From: an uncultured bacterium
GTDB taxonomy: Bacteria; Patescibacteriota; Gracilibacteria; Absconditabacterales; Absconditicoccaceae
DNA: 41,340 bases
Direction of reading: 5' to 3'
Assembly (NCBI GenBank): GCA_937906635.1
Contig: CALCYP010000005.1
Coordinates: 1 to 41,340 of the forward strand
The notes below the pieces were generated by a model that was not told the DNA's origin, made no database searches, and saw only the letters and a list, made by a program, of their open reading frames with translations. The first letter of the stretch is position 1. Each line of letters begins with the position of its first letter. The position numbers and the translations under genes are program-made. This document shows, piece by piece, positions 10,885-20,943 of this stretch.

Positions 10885-13155
10885 TTATTCTACTTTTGTC
10901 AAAAATCTCAATTCAATCTTTCTGAGTCCAAATTTTGGATTATAAAATTTTACAATTGCGAGATTATTCCATACCTCCAAAACATATCAATTTCCAAATA
11001 ATTTATGATTTACTACATGTCATTCTGAGATATCGTAATGCTCTTCTTGCTGGTTTCATTCTCAAACTGAACCAGATCCTAAATCATATCTTTTTACGAG
11101 TTCCAAAGGTATTTCGGCTATAAATCTACTTTCAGGATTACTTCTGGTTTGTCACCAAGTCATCCTACTATTTGCATACGACAAAAATAAATGATCTTTT
11201 GCCCTTGTGATAGCCACATACATGAGTCTCCTTTCTTCTTCCAATAAATTTGGCTCCATCATAGCATTCGTCAGAGGAAATACATTATCTTCTAATCAAG
11301 CAATGAAAACTACAGGAAATTCCAATCATTTACTACTGTGTGCTGTCATCAGCTTTATTGCATCCAAATTTCATTCATCATCAGTTGCAACATCTGTCAA
11401 AAGTGTAATTTCTTCCATGAATTGCCTCACTGCGTCCTGTCATTTTTCTACATATTTTGAAGCAAGATTTATCAATTGACCAATGTTTTCATACTTTTCA
11501 TCTGCAATTTCTTCGCTACCATGTTCTTTGACCAAATACGCTCTATATTTTATTCATTTTACTATCTTTTCCATAGCATCAGCAGGGGAGTACTGCTCCC
11601 AATTATCTGTGATTTCATGAATTACCTGCTTAAATTCCATAATTCAGTTTTTTGCTTGTGGGGTCACTTTTTCTGGTACAGAATCAATATTTTCTATCAC
11701 TTCATTTAAACTATATCAATTCAAAGCCGCATAATCTTCGAGTTTATCCAAAGTGGTTTTTCAGATAGACCTTCACGGCAAATTGATAATTCTTTTCAAT
11801 GAAATTGAATCATTTGGATTCGCTAAATATTTCATATATGCTAAAATATCTTTTACCTCTTTTCTATCAAAAAATTTATAAGCTCACCAAATTTTGTACG
11901 GAATTCACTCTTGGACCAAAACTTGCTCAAAAGGAGAAGATTGTGCATTTGTCCTATACAATATTGCCACATCTCATCGAGATTGAATTTTTCCACTATT
12001 TTTCATCTTAGAAATCAAATCAATCAAGTTTGCAGCTTCATCCATTTCAGTATTGTTTCCAAAAATTGTGATTTTTCCATTTTCTTCTCTAAACGAGCGG
12101 ACAGTTTTGTCATATTGCTTCAAATTTTTTTTGATTACAGCATTTCCGGCTTCCACTATATAAGGGCGAGAACGATAATTTATCTGCAACTTAAACATTT
12201 GCATATCAGGCCGATACTTTTTTACATTCAAAAAATTTTCCATGAGAGCTCATCTCCGACCATAAATACTCTGATAATCATCTCAAATCATCGTAATATT
12301 TCCATCTTCTCAACTCAACATTTTCATCAATTCAAATTGAATTCGGTTCGTATCTTGAGCCTCATCTACCATAATATATAGGAATTTTCTTTTCCATTTT
12401 TCCAAAATTTCAGGCTTTTTCCTAAAGAGCAAGTATGGTAGTAGTAGTAAATCATCGAAATCAAGCATATTTGACCTCTCTAATTCTTTTTGGTATTCTG
12501 TATAAATCTTTCACATATTCATATCATACTGGCTCACGACCTTGCTTTCAAACATCTTTGCATCAAATCAATTATTTTTTTCGTTGCTTATAAATCATTT
12601 TACTTCATTTGGTTTCAAGACATCTTCTAAATTATATTTTTTCAAAAGATCTTTCACAACTTTAGCACTATCGTCACTATCAATTATTGAGAAATTTTTG
12701 TCATATTTCATTTCAAGTCAATCAATATCTTCTTTCAAAATTTTCAAAAATATACTATGAAAAGTTCAAATCCGTTTGAAATCGTTTATTCAATACTCTG
12801 TTTTGCTCTTTGTCGCCGTTGATTCTACAAAAGCCAAAAAATCATCAATAGAATCCCCTTGTATTTCACCCTTTTTCACTTCTTTCTCCACTCAAAGATC
12901 TAATTGTGAAAATTCTTTTGCTAATTCAATCAATCTCTCTTTCAATTCATTCGCAGCCTTGTTTGTGAAAGTTACAGCCAAAATATTGCTTGGCTTGATT
13001 CCTAATCCAAACATTAAATAAGCAATTTTGTAGGTCAGAGTCCTTGTCTTTCCAGATCCAGCTCCAGCTAAAATCAAACTAGAAGTCTCGGTATGCAAAG
13101 CTGCTTTACATTGCTCTTCATTCAATTTGCTTGCTAAGTATTCCTGTATGTTCAT
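10885..13155 (-). CDS. uvrD: UvrD/PcrA-family superfamily 1 DNA helicase
   Basis: A 756-residue protein of normal UvrD/PcrA length. It carries motif I GAGSGKT (31-37), motif Ia LAVTFTNKAANEL, motif II DEAQD (about 264), motif III GDDYQSIYGRRGA, motif IV QINYRSR, motif V TAHSSKGLEFPVVFIAGLED and motif VI EERRLMYVAITRAK (about 635-648). It unwinds DNA 3' to 5' in nucleotide excision and mismatch repair and in clearing stalled forks. The C-terminus ends in a Tudor-like segment (H-K-L-F-G-N-G-Y-V-L-E-V) as in PcrA, which binds RNA polymerase. Motif III has Arg where Trp is common (GRRGA for GWRGA). It is probably a single-gene transcript. Confidence 0.95.
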
Positions 13156-13189
13156 AAAAAAAATCAGCGAAATAAAACTTACATATTGA

Positions 13190-13347
13190 CTCCCTTTTTA
13201 AAGGGAGATGTCCGAAGCTTGCTCAGCTTCGCTGAGGACAGAGGGATTTTTAAAAATATTTCACCACAAGTTTACACCGTCAATCGGTACGGTCCCTCCC
13301 GTTTTGCGAGGACTCTCGATTCATCGGAGCCTCCTTTAAAAAGAAGG
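13190..13347. repeat. Dispersed GC-rich palindromic repeat (double module)
   Basis: It begins with CTCCCTTTTTAAAGGGAG (13190-13207) and continues with nested hairpins (GAAGC..GCTTC, CTCAG..CTGAG) ending in GAGGGATTTTT. A second module (about 13277-13347) contains CGAGGACTCTCGATTCATCG and ends CCTCCTTTAAAAAGAAGG. GC content is far above the surroundings. Related modules occur at 17127, 23684, 25577, 25982, 29573 and 35517. Confidence 0.8.
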
Positions 13348-13490
13348 ACACTCAATCACAGAACTTACTAATCACAAAAATTTTTTCAATCGAAATTTAA
13401 AAAAAAAGATTGCTATTTTGTCAAAAAGTTATTTGAATTTAAAAATAAATATTAGCTTGAAAATAGATACAAAAAAAGTAACAAGAGAAT

Positions 13491-13648
13491 TGCTTACGAA
13501 TAGCTGTCGAGAGACTGCTAAAATATAATTAACTGTTTTTTTAACGATAAGAATAACAAACGACATCATAGTTCGTGGGAATAGTATTCTTGCCGTTAAA
13601 AGCAGTCTTGTTATTCGTAAGCACCATGGATTATGGTGTCTTTTTTTG
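13491..13648 (+). ncRNA. Structured RNA candidate with terminator (6S-like architecture?)
   Basis: TGCTTACGAAT (13491-13501) pairs perfectly with ATTCGTAAGCA (13613-13623), and the stem extends by three more pairs. Inside it GACTGCT (13513-13519) pairs with AGCAGTC (13601-13607), TTAACG (13541-13546) with CGTTAA (13594-13599), and AGAATA (13550-13555) with TATTCT (13585-13590). About 21 unpaired bases (13520-13540) make a large bubble. CACCAT..ATGGTG (13622-13639) plus seven T's follows as a terminator. A closing stem, large central bubble and terminal stem recall 6S RNA, which traps RNA polymerase. It could instead be a small transposon-derived palindrome. The strand is set by the terminator. 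Confidence 0.55.
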
Positions 13649-13690
13649 TGTTAGAAAAATCCGTGGTGCTTTACATCGTGATTTTTTAAA

Positions 13691-13993
13691 ATGAAAAATA
13701 TATATCAAAGTGAATTAGAATGAATGCAAGATTTCTATAAAGAACTCGAATTAGAACCAGATTATTCTCTTAATACAGATTGAAAGATTAATTGAAATCT
13801 TCTAGAGTTTAAATTAAATTTTACAAATTTAAATGCTCATAAAAATCAAATAAAAAGATATATTCAGGCATATAACAGTGGAGCTTATCAAATTATTTGA
13901 TTATGAATTACTAAAGTAATTGCATTAAATTCTATTCTATCACAACTCACACAGAAACTTTGCTCAGATACTGTCTTCAGAAATATAAACTAA
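13691..13993 (+). CDS. 100-aa protein, possible truncated nuclease/methylase N-terminus
   Basis: A short gene starting MKNIYQSELEGMQDFYKELE. A segment of the form D-G-K-I-N-G-N-L-L-E-F-K-L-N (about 30-43), followed by N-Q-I-K-R-Y-I-Q-A-Y, resembles the N-terminal nuclease-like region (D..E-x-K) of some phage and mobile-element DNA methylases. The usual long remainder is missing. The stop overlaps the stop of the convergent PHP gene by two bases. It may be a relic or a small free-standing domain. The family assignment is from memory of the motif style and is weak. Confidence 0.6.
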
Positions 13994-14928
13994 TCCGAAA
14001 TTAATGAATCCTTAATATTTTCATAAATTTCTTTTATTTCATCATATGGCTGATATTTTGGGAAAAGTCATTGTCACATATTTATCTTTATGTCAATTTG
14101 CTCTGCGATTTTATTGTTCATATTTATCCATTCATTCACTTCAGATTCATTATATCAATTTCAGAGTAAAATTTCTTTGATTTCATCTCAAGTCATCAAA
14201 TGAAATTCTCATTTTGGGTCTCTCCTATCTGGATCGAAAATTCTCTTGTTATCTTTAATCGCTAATGCCATTTCTCGAGCGGCTTTGTCTCATTTATTTA
14301 TATAATCATATACATTTCAAGTCATTACAGAAATTCAATTATCTTTTGCTAATGACCAAACTTTCTGATTGATTTTTTTCAAAGTCTGATTTTCTGCTTC
14401 ATTTTGAGCAATTATCTCAAAATAAACATTTTCTTTTCATATTTTTTCTTGAATCATTCAGACAATTTCCAAAATTTTATCATCAGTTTCTGATCTATTT
14501 ATCATTTTTCAGATTCGAGATTCTTCTCATCACATAAATGCAATAATTCAGCCACTATAATCTCAAATCGTGTTGATATCGATTTTTGGCTTTCCAGCAA
14601 TTCATGCTTGGTTGGCAACCGATACGATTTTCATCAAATTTTGATATCATTCAGTATCTTTTGCAAGCAAACATATATTTCAAATTTCATCAATTTTGTT
14701 AAATCAGTTTATATCCAAAACGAATCCTAATTCACATCAAATTATTGGCTTTATATCAGCTTCTTTAGCAGCTTCATAGAGTTGAATTGCTCAGTACATA
14801 GCAAAATAATCTGTAATCCCAAGTGCAGTAAATCATAATTCTTTAGCTTTCGCTACGAGTTTTTTGGGAGTTCAAATAGCTTCCAAAAATGAAAATGTAC
14901 TATGTCAGTGTAAATGAGTAAATTCCAT
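13990..14928 (-). CDS. Stand-alone DnaE-type PHP domain protein
   Basis: A 312-residue protein matching only the N-terminal PHP domain of the bacterial DNA polymerase III alpha subunit. Conserved parts are the HLHGHSTFSFLEA start, GITDYFAMYGAI, an A-A-K-E-A-D-I-K-P-I-I-G-C-E strand and a late FHLMTGDEIKEIL segment. It stops just after L-F-P-K-Y-Q, where full DnaE continues into the palm and polymerase parts (over 1000 residues in all). The usual metal-binding His of the TDH motif is Tyr (T-D-Y), so phosphoesterase activity may be reduced. It could be a truncated dnaE relic, a repurposed PHP esterase, or an accessory domain. The normal polymerase gene is not in this window. Confidence 0.8.
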
Positions 14929-15010
14929 TTCAAAATATAAGAACTAAACAATACCTATATAATTTTTATTGTTTTATTTTCAATATTTAAATAAACGAGA
15001 TATTTATTTC

Positions 15011-15058
15011 TTGAAAATCAAACCACATTCAATATAAAAAAAGTGAACTTTTATTCAC
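15011..15058 (+). promoter_or_regulatory. Promoter and leader hairpin for the amidase gene
   Basis: TTGAAA (15011-15016), a 16-base spacer and TATAAA (15033-15038). Just downstream GTGAA (15043-15047) pairs with TTCAC (15054-15058), giving a small hairpin 15 bases before the start codon. Confidence 0.6.
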
Positions 15059-15073
15059 CAATTTTTGTTGAAA

Positions 15074-17113
15074 ATGAAAAAATTATCAAAATTACTTATT
15101 ATATTCGCATTACTATTCTCGTTCGCAATTTCAACTTCTTTTGCTACAGATCGAGATTTACCCTGAATTACGATAATTTCTCGTGCTGAACGATGAGCAG
15201 ATGAGTCAATTAGGCTTACAAGCTATACCAAATGGCAAGCAATTTTAGCAAGCAGAGCAGCAAACCAAAAAGCACTTGAAGAATTGAGATCTACTAATTA
15301 TTCAGCTTATTTGAAAAAAATAGCAGAAAATGACAAAGCAAACGAAAAAAAGAATACAGCGAATGCTTATTTGAACAAAAATTTTTATAATGATATGTAC
15401 ACAGATTGGTCGAATTCTCTTTTTAATTGACAAAGCATTTGGTGGACAGAATATCATAGGAATAAAAAGACAAAAATCATAATTCATCATACAGCTTCAG
15501 ACAATACAACAATAAATACACAACAAGATGCAATTGATTACATTAAATATGTATACAAGTACCATACGCTTACAAATGCTCGATGAGATATATGATACAA
15601 TTTTATTATTGATCCGTTCGGAAATATTTATGAGGGTAGAGCAGGATGAGAGTGAGTGATTTGAGCACATGCAAAGCGAAATAATACACCAAGTATCTGA
15701 ATTGCAATGATTTGAAATTTTGAAAATGTCCAACCAACCAAAGAATCAATGGAGTCCCTTATAAGACTTACAGCCGCTTTAGCCAAAAAATATTGAATAA
15801 ATCCAGATTGAACTACATATTATCACAAAGATTCGACGACAAGTCCATATATCCAATCAAATAAAAATTATACGATAGCTGGACACAGAGATGCTTGAAC
15901 TACTGCATGTCCATGAGCAAATTTATACAAATTACTCCCATATATTAGATCAAGTGTTAGCTCAATAATCAACTGAGAAAATCGAGAACTTTCTGAAAAT
16001 TTATGATTACTATCAAAACAAAGTGTTACAACGACAAAATCGACTAATACTACAAATAAAACATCACAAAAATTAACTTATGAATATTTTGAGTCAAAAC
16101 AATCAAAGATTACTCCAATAGTAAAACAGTTAAAAAGTGATTATTTTTCAAACAATAATTTTGTTTCTGCGACAAATCATTTTGAGAAAATTCAATGAAA
16201 AATCACAAAAGAAAGTGCAAAAACTTTATTAAATCAAAATATAAATGTACTATTGTACGAACTAACACAAAATTATGACGAATACAAAATATCATGTGAT
16301 GGTTGATGTACATTTAAATTTGATAATAATACAATAGTGGCCATATCATGAGAAATTCAACAATGAATTTGAAACACATTATCAATTACGATAAACGATA
16401 ATACATATACAACTCAAAAATTAGTTGTCCTCCCAAAAAATAATATAATTACAGTACAAAATTATACAAGGAAATCTTATGCTTGAATTCCACGAAACAC
16501 ATTCCACTGAGAATTAATTTTTCAAAAAGATTATATGAAAGATAAAAATTGAAATCAGGCATATAAATATGTCGTAATAAACAATTTACCTTCCAAAGAA
16601 TATATGAAATGAATTGTAGAAACAAATGACACAGAAACTCAAACAAAAAATGATGTAATGGCTTTAATTTCAAAATCATATGCTCTATTTTATATGGATT
16701 ATGCAAATCAACATCCAAACATTCCAAGTCAGGCAAGTTATAATGCTGTAGATGATTCAGATATTTTCCAGAAATATGTATGAGCATGATTGGAAAAAAC
16801 TCTGAAAAAATGGTACACAGCACTTTCAAAAACAGAGAATGAGCTAGTAATGTACAATTGATATGTGCCAGTATTACCTTACTTTTCATGTTCTGCATGA
16901 TTTACATTTACAGCATATGAAAAACGATGACGAAATGATACACCTTATCTACAATCAAGATTTGATTTAGGAATATGTTCAGACAAAAATTTCTCATGAC
17001 ACTGAGTATGATTAAGCTGACTTTGAGCAGAAAGACGAGCTAAAAACTTTGGCCGAAGTTATACAGATATTTTGAAATACTACTATCCATGAATTGAAAT
17101 TGTAAATTTATAA
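15074..17113 (+). CDS. N-acetylmuramoyl-L-alanine amidase fused to SpoIID-like domain
   Basis: A 679-residue exported protein with a signal peptide (residues 1-24, cleavage near SFA-TD). The first domain is an Amidase_2/PGRP fold: IIIHHTASDN (H138-H139), then GYNFIIDPFGNIYEGRAG and AGHRDAGTTACPG, which supply the zinc ligands. It cuts the bond between N-acetylmuramic acid and the stem peptide. The C-terminal third is SpoIID-like: L-P-S-K-E-Y-M-K-G-I-V-E-T with the conserved Glu, and HGVGLSGLGA...YYPG near the end. SpoIID enzymes are lytic transglycosylases that act on glycan already stripped of stem peptides, so both activities in one chain would degrade peptidoglycan in two steps. The target could be its own wall or that of a host or prey cell. 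Confidence 0.9.
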
Positions 17114-17126
17114 GATTTATATTTTG

Positions 17127-17210
17127 TCCTCCTTTATTTAAAGGAGAGCCTGTCCCGCAAGGCGGGATGCCCGAAGCTTGCTCAGCTATGCTGAGGGCGG
17201 AGGATTTTTT
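17127..17210. repeat. Dispersed palindromic repeat
   Basis: Three hairpins in a row: CTCCTTTATTTAAAGGAG, GTCCCGCAAGGCGGGA and CTCAGCTATGCTGAG. The block ends GGCGGAGGATTTTTT. It shares the CCGAAGCTTGCTCAGC core with the copy at 13190. It fills the gap between the amidase and the glycosyltransferase and may also act as a terminator. Confidence 0.8.
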
Positions 17211-17228
17211 AAATTATAAACCGATATT

Positions 17229-18044
17229 TTGAAAGAAATTTTAGAAAAATTATATCCATATTCAGCCAATAAAGCTGTAGATGATATATTAAACACATAC
17301 GATAATCAAAAATATGTCGTTTGAAATTTTATTTATTTTGCTGTAATTGAACAACAAAAGTTATTCTACAGCTGAAAAAAGACGACAGAGCAAAAGGAAT
17401 ACAAAAAGTATCTTTTGAATAGTGATTTTTTGTTTCCTGATGGAATAGCACTCCAGACTTTTTACAAAATTGCAGCAAAAAGACTTTGAAATTTAAAAAC
17501 AAAAAAGTTAGATAATCTAAATTGAACAGATTTTATTCCATATTTTTTAGATGAAGCAAAAAAGAGATACTGAAGCCAGAGGTTAAAATTATATTTATAT
17601 TGATCAAAGCCAGAAATCGCAGAAGAATGTAAAAAAATCTACTCTAAAAAATGATTTAATGTAATTTATGCTCAGGATTGATTTTCATGATTTGATTGGG
17701 AAAATGTAGATAATTCAAGTACAACCGAAAATCCAATAAATATTATGCTAATTGCAAGATGAACTCCAACTCAAGAAATGCGAGTACAAAAAAATTTGAG
17801 TAAGATAAAAAATAATAAACTGATAGTGTTTACAGTATGATGATTGTTTGATTTTATAGCGGCCTCATGATGAAATGAAAAAATTCAATGAGTACAAAAA
17901 AGAGCTCCAAAATTTATCAGGAAAATGAAATTTGAACGATTACGAAGGCTAATCACAGATCCTAAAAGGAATTGGAAAAAGGTAAAAAGTACATTAACAT
18001 TACCAATGTATATTTTGAAATATTTACTATTGAAAAAAGAATAA
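17229..18044 (+). CDS. WecG/TagA/CpsF-family glycosyltransferase
   Basis: A 271-residue glycosyltransferase of the WecG/TagA/CpsF family, which transfers N-acetylmannosamine or a related sugar to a polyprenyl-diphosphate-linked GlcNAc in wall polymer synthesis. Recognisable parts are FPDGIAL with the conserved Asp (about 80), LYLYGSKPE, a QDGFSGFDW segment, and the late core LIARGTPTQE plus FTVGGLFDF and QRAP-like QKRAPKF. No ATG precedes the conserved part; TAA at 17217 closes the frame upstream, so TTG 17229 (or ATT 17226) must start it. The rare start and the palindromic repeat 19 bases before suggest weak expression or dependence on the upstream amidase transcript. Confidence 0.85.
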
Positions 18045-18123
18045 TTTTATATAATTATTTAAAATTACTATAAATAAAAATTTACATTATTCATTTTTAA
18101 TTATTAATTCTTAACTATTCACC

Positions 18124-20205
18124 ATGCAAATCAGAGAGAAGAAATACAATTATCTGGATCAAAACCAGCAATTTCAATTTAGAGAGAAATTGACAAACTG
18201 AGTCCAAGTAAATACCTATGTAGTTTTGGAATCTGAAAAATTTTTAGAGTACCAAAAAGATTTGATTCAAGATTTTCTTGCTGATTTGATGGAAAAGATA
18301 AACACTGAAGTTTACGATGAATGAGATTTGAAGAATAATTTAGAAAACTGATTACAAAATCTAAACGTTAAATTAAAACTTTTTGCTGACAAAGTAACAG
18401 ATGTAGAACGTTTCCCAATCAAATGATATATCCAAATAATTGCATGAGATAGTATCATCTCCTCTATGATTTGAGATACATCAATTTTGATCTTTAGAGA
18501 TTGAAAGATGTATTATCAGCTCCACAATTGAATAAATAAAAAGACAAAAATTGATTTGTTTTCGGATTTTGTGGAATGAAATATCGAGACATGAGACGAA
18601 ATTATATATATATGAACAAAAATTACAGATGTCTTGGATCAATGAGATATCAAAGAATTAGAATCGGTAATAGATCAAGAAGAATCATCTTTTCTTGAGA
18701 TTTTTGAAAAAATACTACAATCAAGAGTCGAGAAAGAAAAGGTTTGATTAATTTCAAATTACTATATTCATTGAAATATTGCGTCTATGCCTGAGTCAAA
18801 TTCACCAATTAGGAAATGATGAAATTGGATGAAATGAAAATTAAACTGATGAAAAGCATGGCTAAAAAATCTATGAAATAATAAATATTATGTGGTTATT
18901 TGAATTTTATGAATTATTGTATTAATACTCCTTTATTCTGTGTTATCAGCACTTCTTGATACCAAAAACAACAATTCTATAATTACAGAATCATGAACTG
19001 TATTAGATATTACAATTGATGATATAAAGAAAGATATATATTTATTCCAACAAATGGATGCATCTTCGGATGAAAAATCTTTAAAATACAATGAAATAGT
19101 GGAAAAACTAACTTTATTAGAGCAAAATGGAAGATGGTTAGAAGATGTGGAAAATCTAAAATGAATAGTTGAAGATGATTACTATAAATGATTCAATATT
19201 ATTAGAATCGAAAATTTATCTCAATTGGATGATACGGCTTCATGAATCAAAACAAGACAAATTACATTTAATTCATCTGAAAAGGGTAAAATGTGAGATG
19301 TTTTATTCGTTGATTACCAAAAATCAATAAACATCTGATGAACAAAATGAGCACTAATTTGATCTGTAAATGATTGATCTAGATGATCATTGATAGAATA
19401 CTGAGTAGATGCGAATATTGCATGATGCTCTGAAAATCTACTAAGAGATGGTTTATATTGTTACATATCAGATTGACGTGTTTACAATATTACAAAAGCA
19501 TGAATTGAACAAGTTACTACTCAAGATTGAGTTTGATTCCCTGATACAGTTTGAGGATTGTGAGTATATCTAAAGAATAATTTTTACGTATTTCAACCAA
19601 ATTTAAGCAGTGCATTAAATGGTGTTGTTTTGACAAGATATAGAAATACAGCATGATCAGAAACTGTATTCCAACAATGACAAAATTATACAATAGTTGA
19701 ATGATATGATGAGAATATCCAATTTGAATGAAATTTCGCATGAATGACAATTGATTGAGATTTTTTGATATGGAACAATTGAAAATTATATCATTTTTGG
19801 AGGCCAACATCTTTGTGATCAACTCTTGAAGTTCGCGAGGTTAAATTATTGTGATGAGACAGTATTACAAACAAATATTCAAATGATGTAAAGGTAATTG
19901 CTTCAACAAGTACAAAATATGTTTATCTATTTGATAGAGTAAACAAAACCTTTACTGTATATACATCAAATCCATTGAAAACTAACGATGCAAATAGGAC
20001 ATCATACAATTTGAAATATTTATTTAGTTTTAAGTTTGCATTGACATCAGAAGAAGTAAAAGATGTTTGTATTCCAGACGCTACTTGAAATAATCCAGAA
20101 ATGTATATATTAACAAACGAATGAGTTAATAAAATTAATTTATATGATTATATCAAGAGTGTTGAAAAAGATGATACATTAAAAGCTGTAAATTCAGTAG
20201 AGTAA
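18124..20205 (+). CDS. Membrane-anchored protein with PP2C-like cytoplasmic part and large outer domain
   Basis: A 693-residue protein with one clear transmembrane helix (about residues 258-280, YYVVIGILGIIVLILLYSVL). The N-terminal 250 residues have a weak resemblance to PP2C-type phosphatases: GDTSILIFRDGKMYY, then GDEIIYIGTKITDV. The usual metal-binding aspartate pairs are not obvious, so it may be a catalytically dead relative. The outer 400 residues consist of repeated short beta strands with loops (for example GVYLKNNFYVFQPN, DFLIWNNGKLYHF and KYVYLFDRVNKTF), as in a beta-propeller. It could sense or bind something outside the cell. ATG 18124 follows an AT-rich leader (18045-18123), and a strong terminator follows the gene. 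Confidence 0.8.
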
Positions 20206-20222
20206 CTGTATAATATAAAATT

Positions 20223-20250
20223 AAACGACCCAATTTGGGTCGTTTTTTTT
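20223..20250 (+). terminator. Strong intrinsic terminator
   Basis: AAACGACCC/GGGTCGTTT stem with a short CAATTT-type loop and eight T's, 18 bases after the stop of the 693-residue membrane protein. Confidence 0.93.
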
Positions 20251-20280
20251 AGTAATAATAAATTTATCTGTGATTTTATA

Positions 20281-20308
20281 TTGAAAAAGCCTGTAATATA
20301 GATATAAT
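20281..20308 (+). promoter_or_regulatory. Consensus-like promoter
   Basis: TTGAAA (20281-20286), a 16-base spacer and TATAAT (20303-20308), 47 bases before the start of the small membrane protein. It is one of the best promoter matches in the window. Confidence 0.8.
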
Positions 20309-20355
20309 AAATGTTAGTATAAAATAATAATAGTAAAATTAAAAACAAAACAAAA

Positions 20356-20850
20356 ATGACAACACTTGTTATCTCAATTGAATCATTGCTGATTCTTATG
20401 TTATTCTACGCATTCTTTGATAAACGCACAAAATTAGACCTCAAGGATTTCGTTGAAAGTTATTCTGTGTGTAAGATTATTGGGTTGCCACCGAATTTAT
20501 TTATGGCGGAGGTGAATATCCCTTTCAAAGAATTAGGAGTTGAGACATATTATGAATATGAATCAATTAATCTAGAAGAGTTAAAAAGAAAAATTGAAAA
20601 TAAAAAAAGAAAAAAAATTACACAAAATCTAAAATGTGGATTCAATACAACAATATTTGTTATCATATTACTAATGATATCAATGCCAATACTCATTATA
20701 AGCAATGATTTATTGATAAGAGTTGTATTGTCGATAATATTTCTGATACTGTGTGTTTCATATATCGTATACACATACTGTTCACTAGCGACAAAGATTA
20801 TATATCCGCTAATTGGAATGATATTGTTTACGATTTTGCTCTTTGTATAA
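20356..20850 (+). CDS. Small multi-pass membrane protein, no TGA codons
   Basis: A 164-residue protein of unknown function. The first helix spans about residues 3-20. A soluble middle part contains L-P-P-N-L-F-M-A-E-V-N-I-P-F-K-E-L-G-V and a Lys-rich stretch (KRKIENKKRKK). Two or three helices fill residues 98-164. All of its few glycines are GGN, and it has no in-frame TGA, unlike almost every other gene here. That could be chance with so few glycines, or recent arrival from a standard-code genome. It stands as a complete unit with its own promoter and terminator. Confidence 0.85.
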   Translation: MTTLVISIESLLILMLFYAFFDKRTKLDLKDFVESYSVCKIIGLPPNLFMAEVNIPFKELGVETYYEYESINLEELKRKIENKKRKKITQNLKCGFNTTIFVIILLMISMPILIISNDLLIRVVLSIIFLILCVSYIVYTYCSLATKIIYPLIGMILFTILLFV

Positions 20851-20853
20851 GCA

Positions 20854-20885
20854 AAAATCTACTGAATTTTCAGTAGATTTTTTTG
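20854..20885 (+). terminator. Intrinsic terminator
   Basis: AAAATCTACTG pairs with CAGTAGATTTT across AATTTT and is followed by T's, three bases after the stop of the small membrane protein. Confidence 0.92.
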
Positions 20886-20943
20886 TTGAAAATTAAATCA
20901 TTATATGTAATAATGTGTATAATTTAGTATTTTTTTTGAAAAA

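Noticed and set aside
11911..12381. 156-residue open frame on the plus strand inside the helicase gene
   Set aside because: It is antisense to the conserved UvrD motifs on the minus strand and has no recognisable protein features.
13277..13347. A possible tRNA in the GC-rich stretch
   Set aside because: No cloverleaf or T-loop motif; the sequence matches the dispersed repeat family.
16449..16898. 149-residue open frame on the minus strand
   Set aside because: It lies antisense to the SpoIID-like part of the amidase gene, whose frame is clearly the real one.
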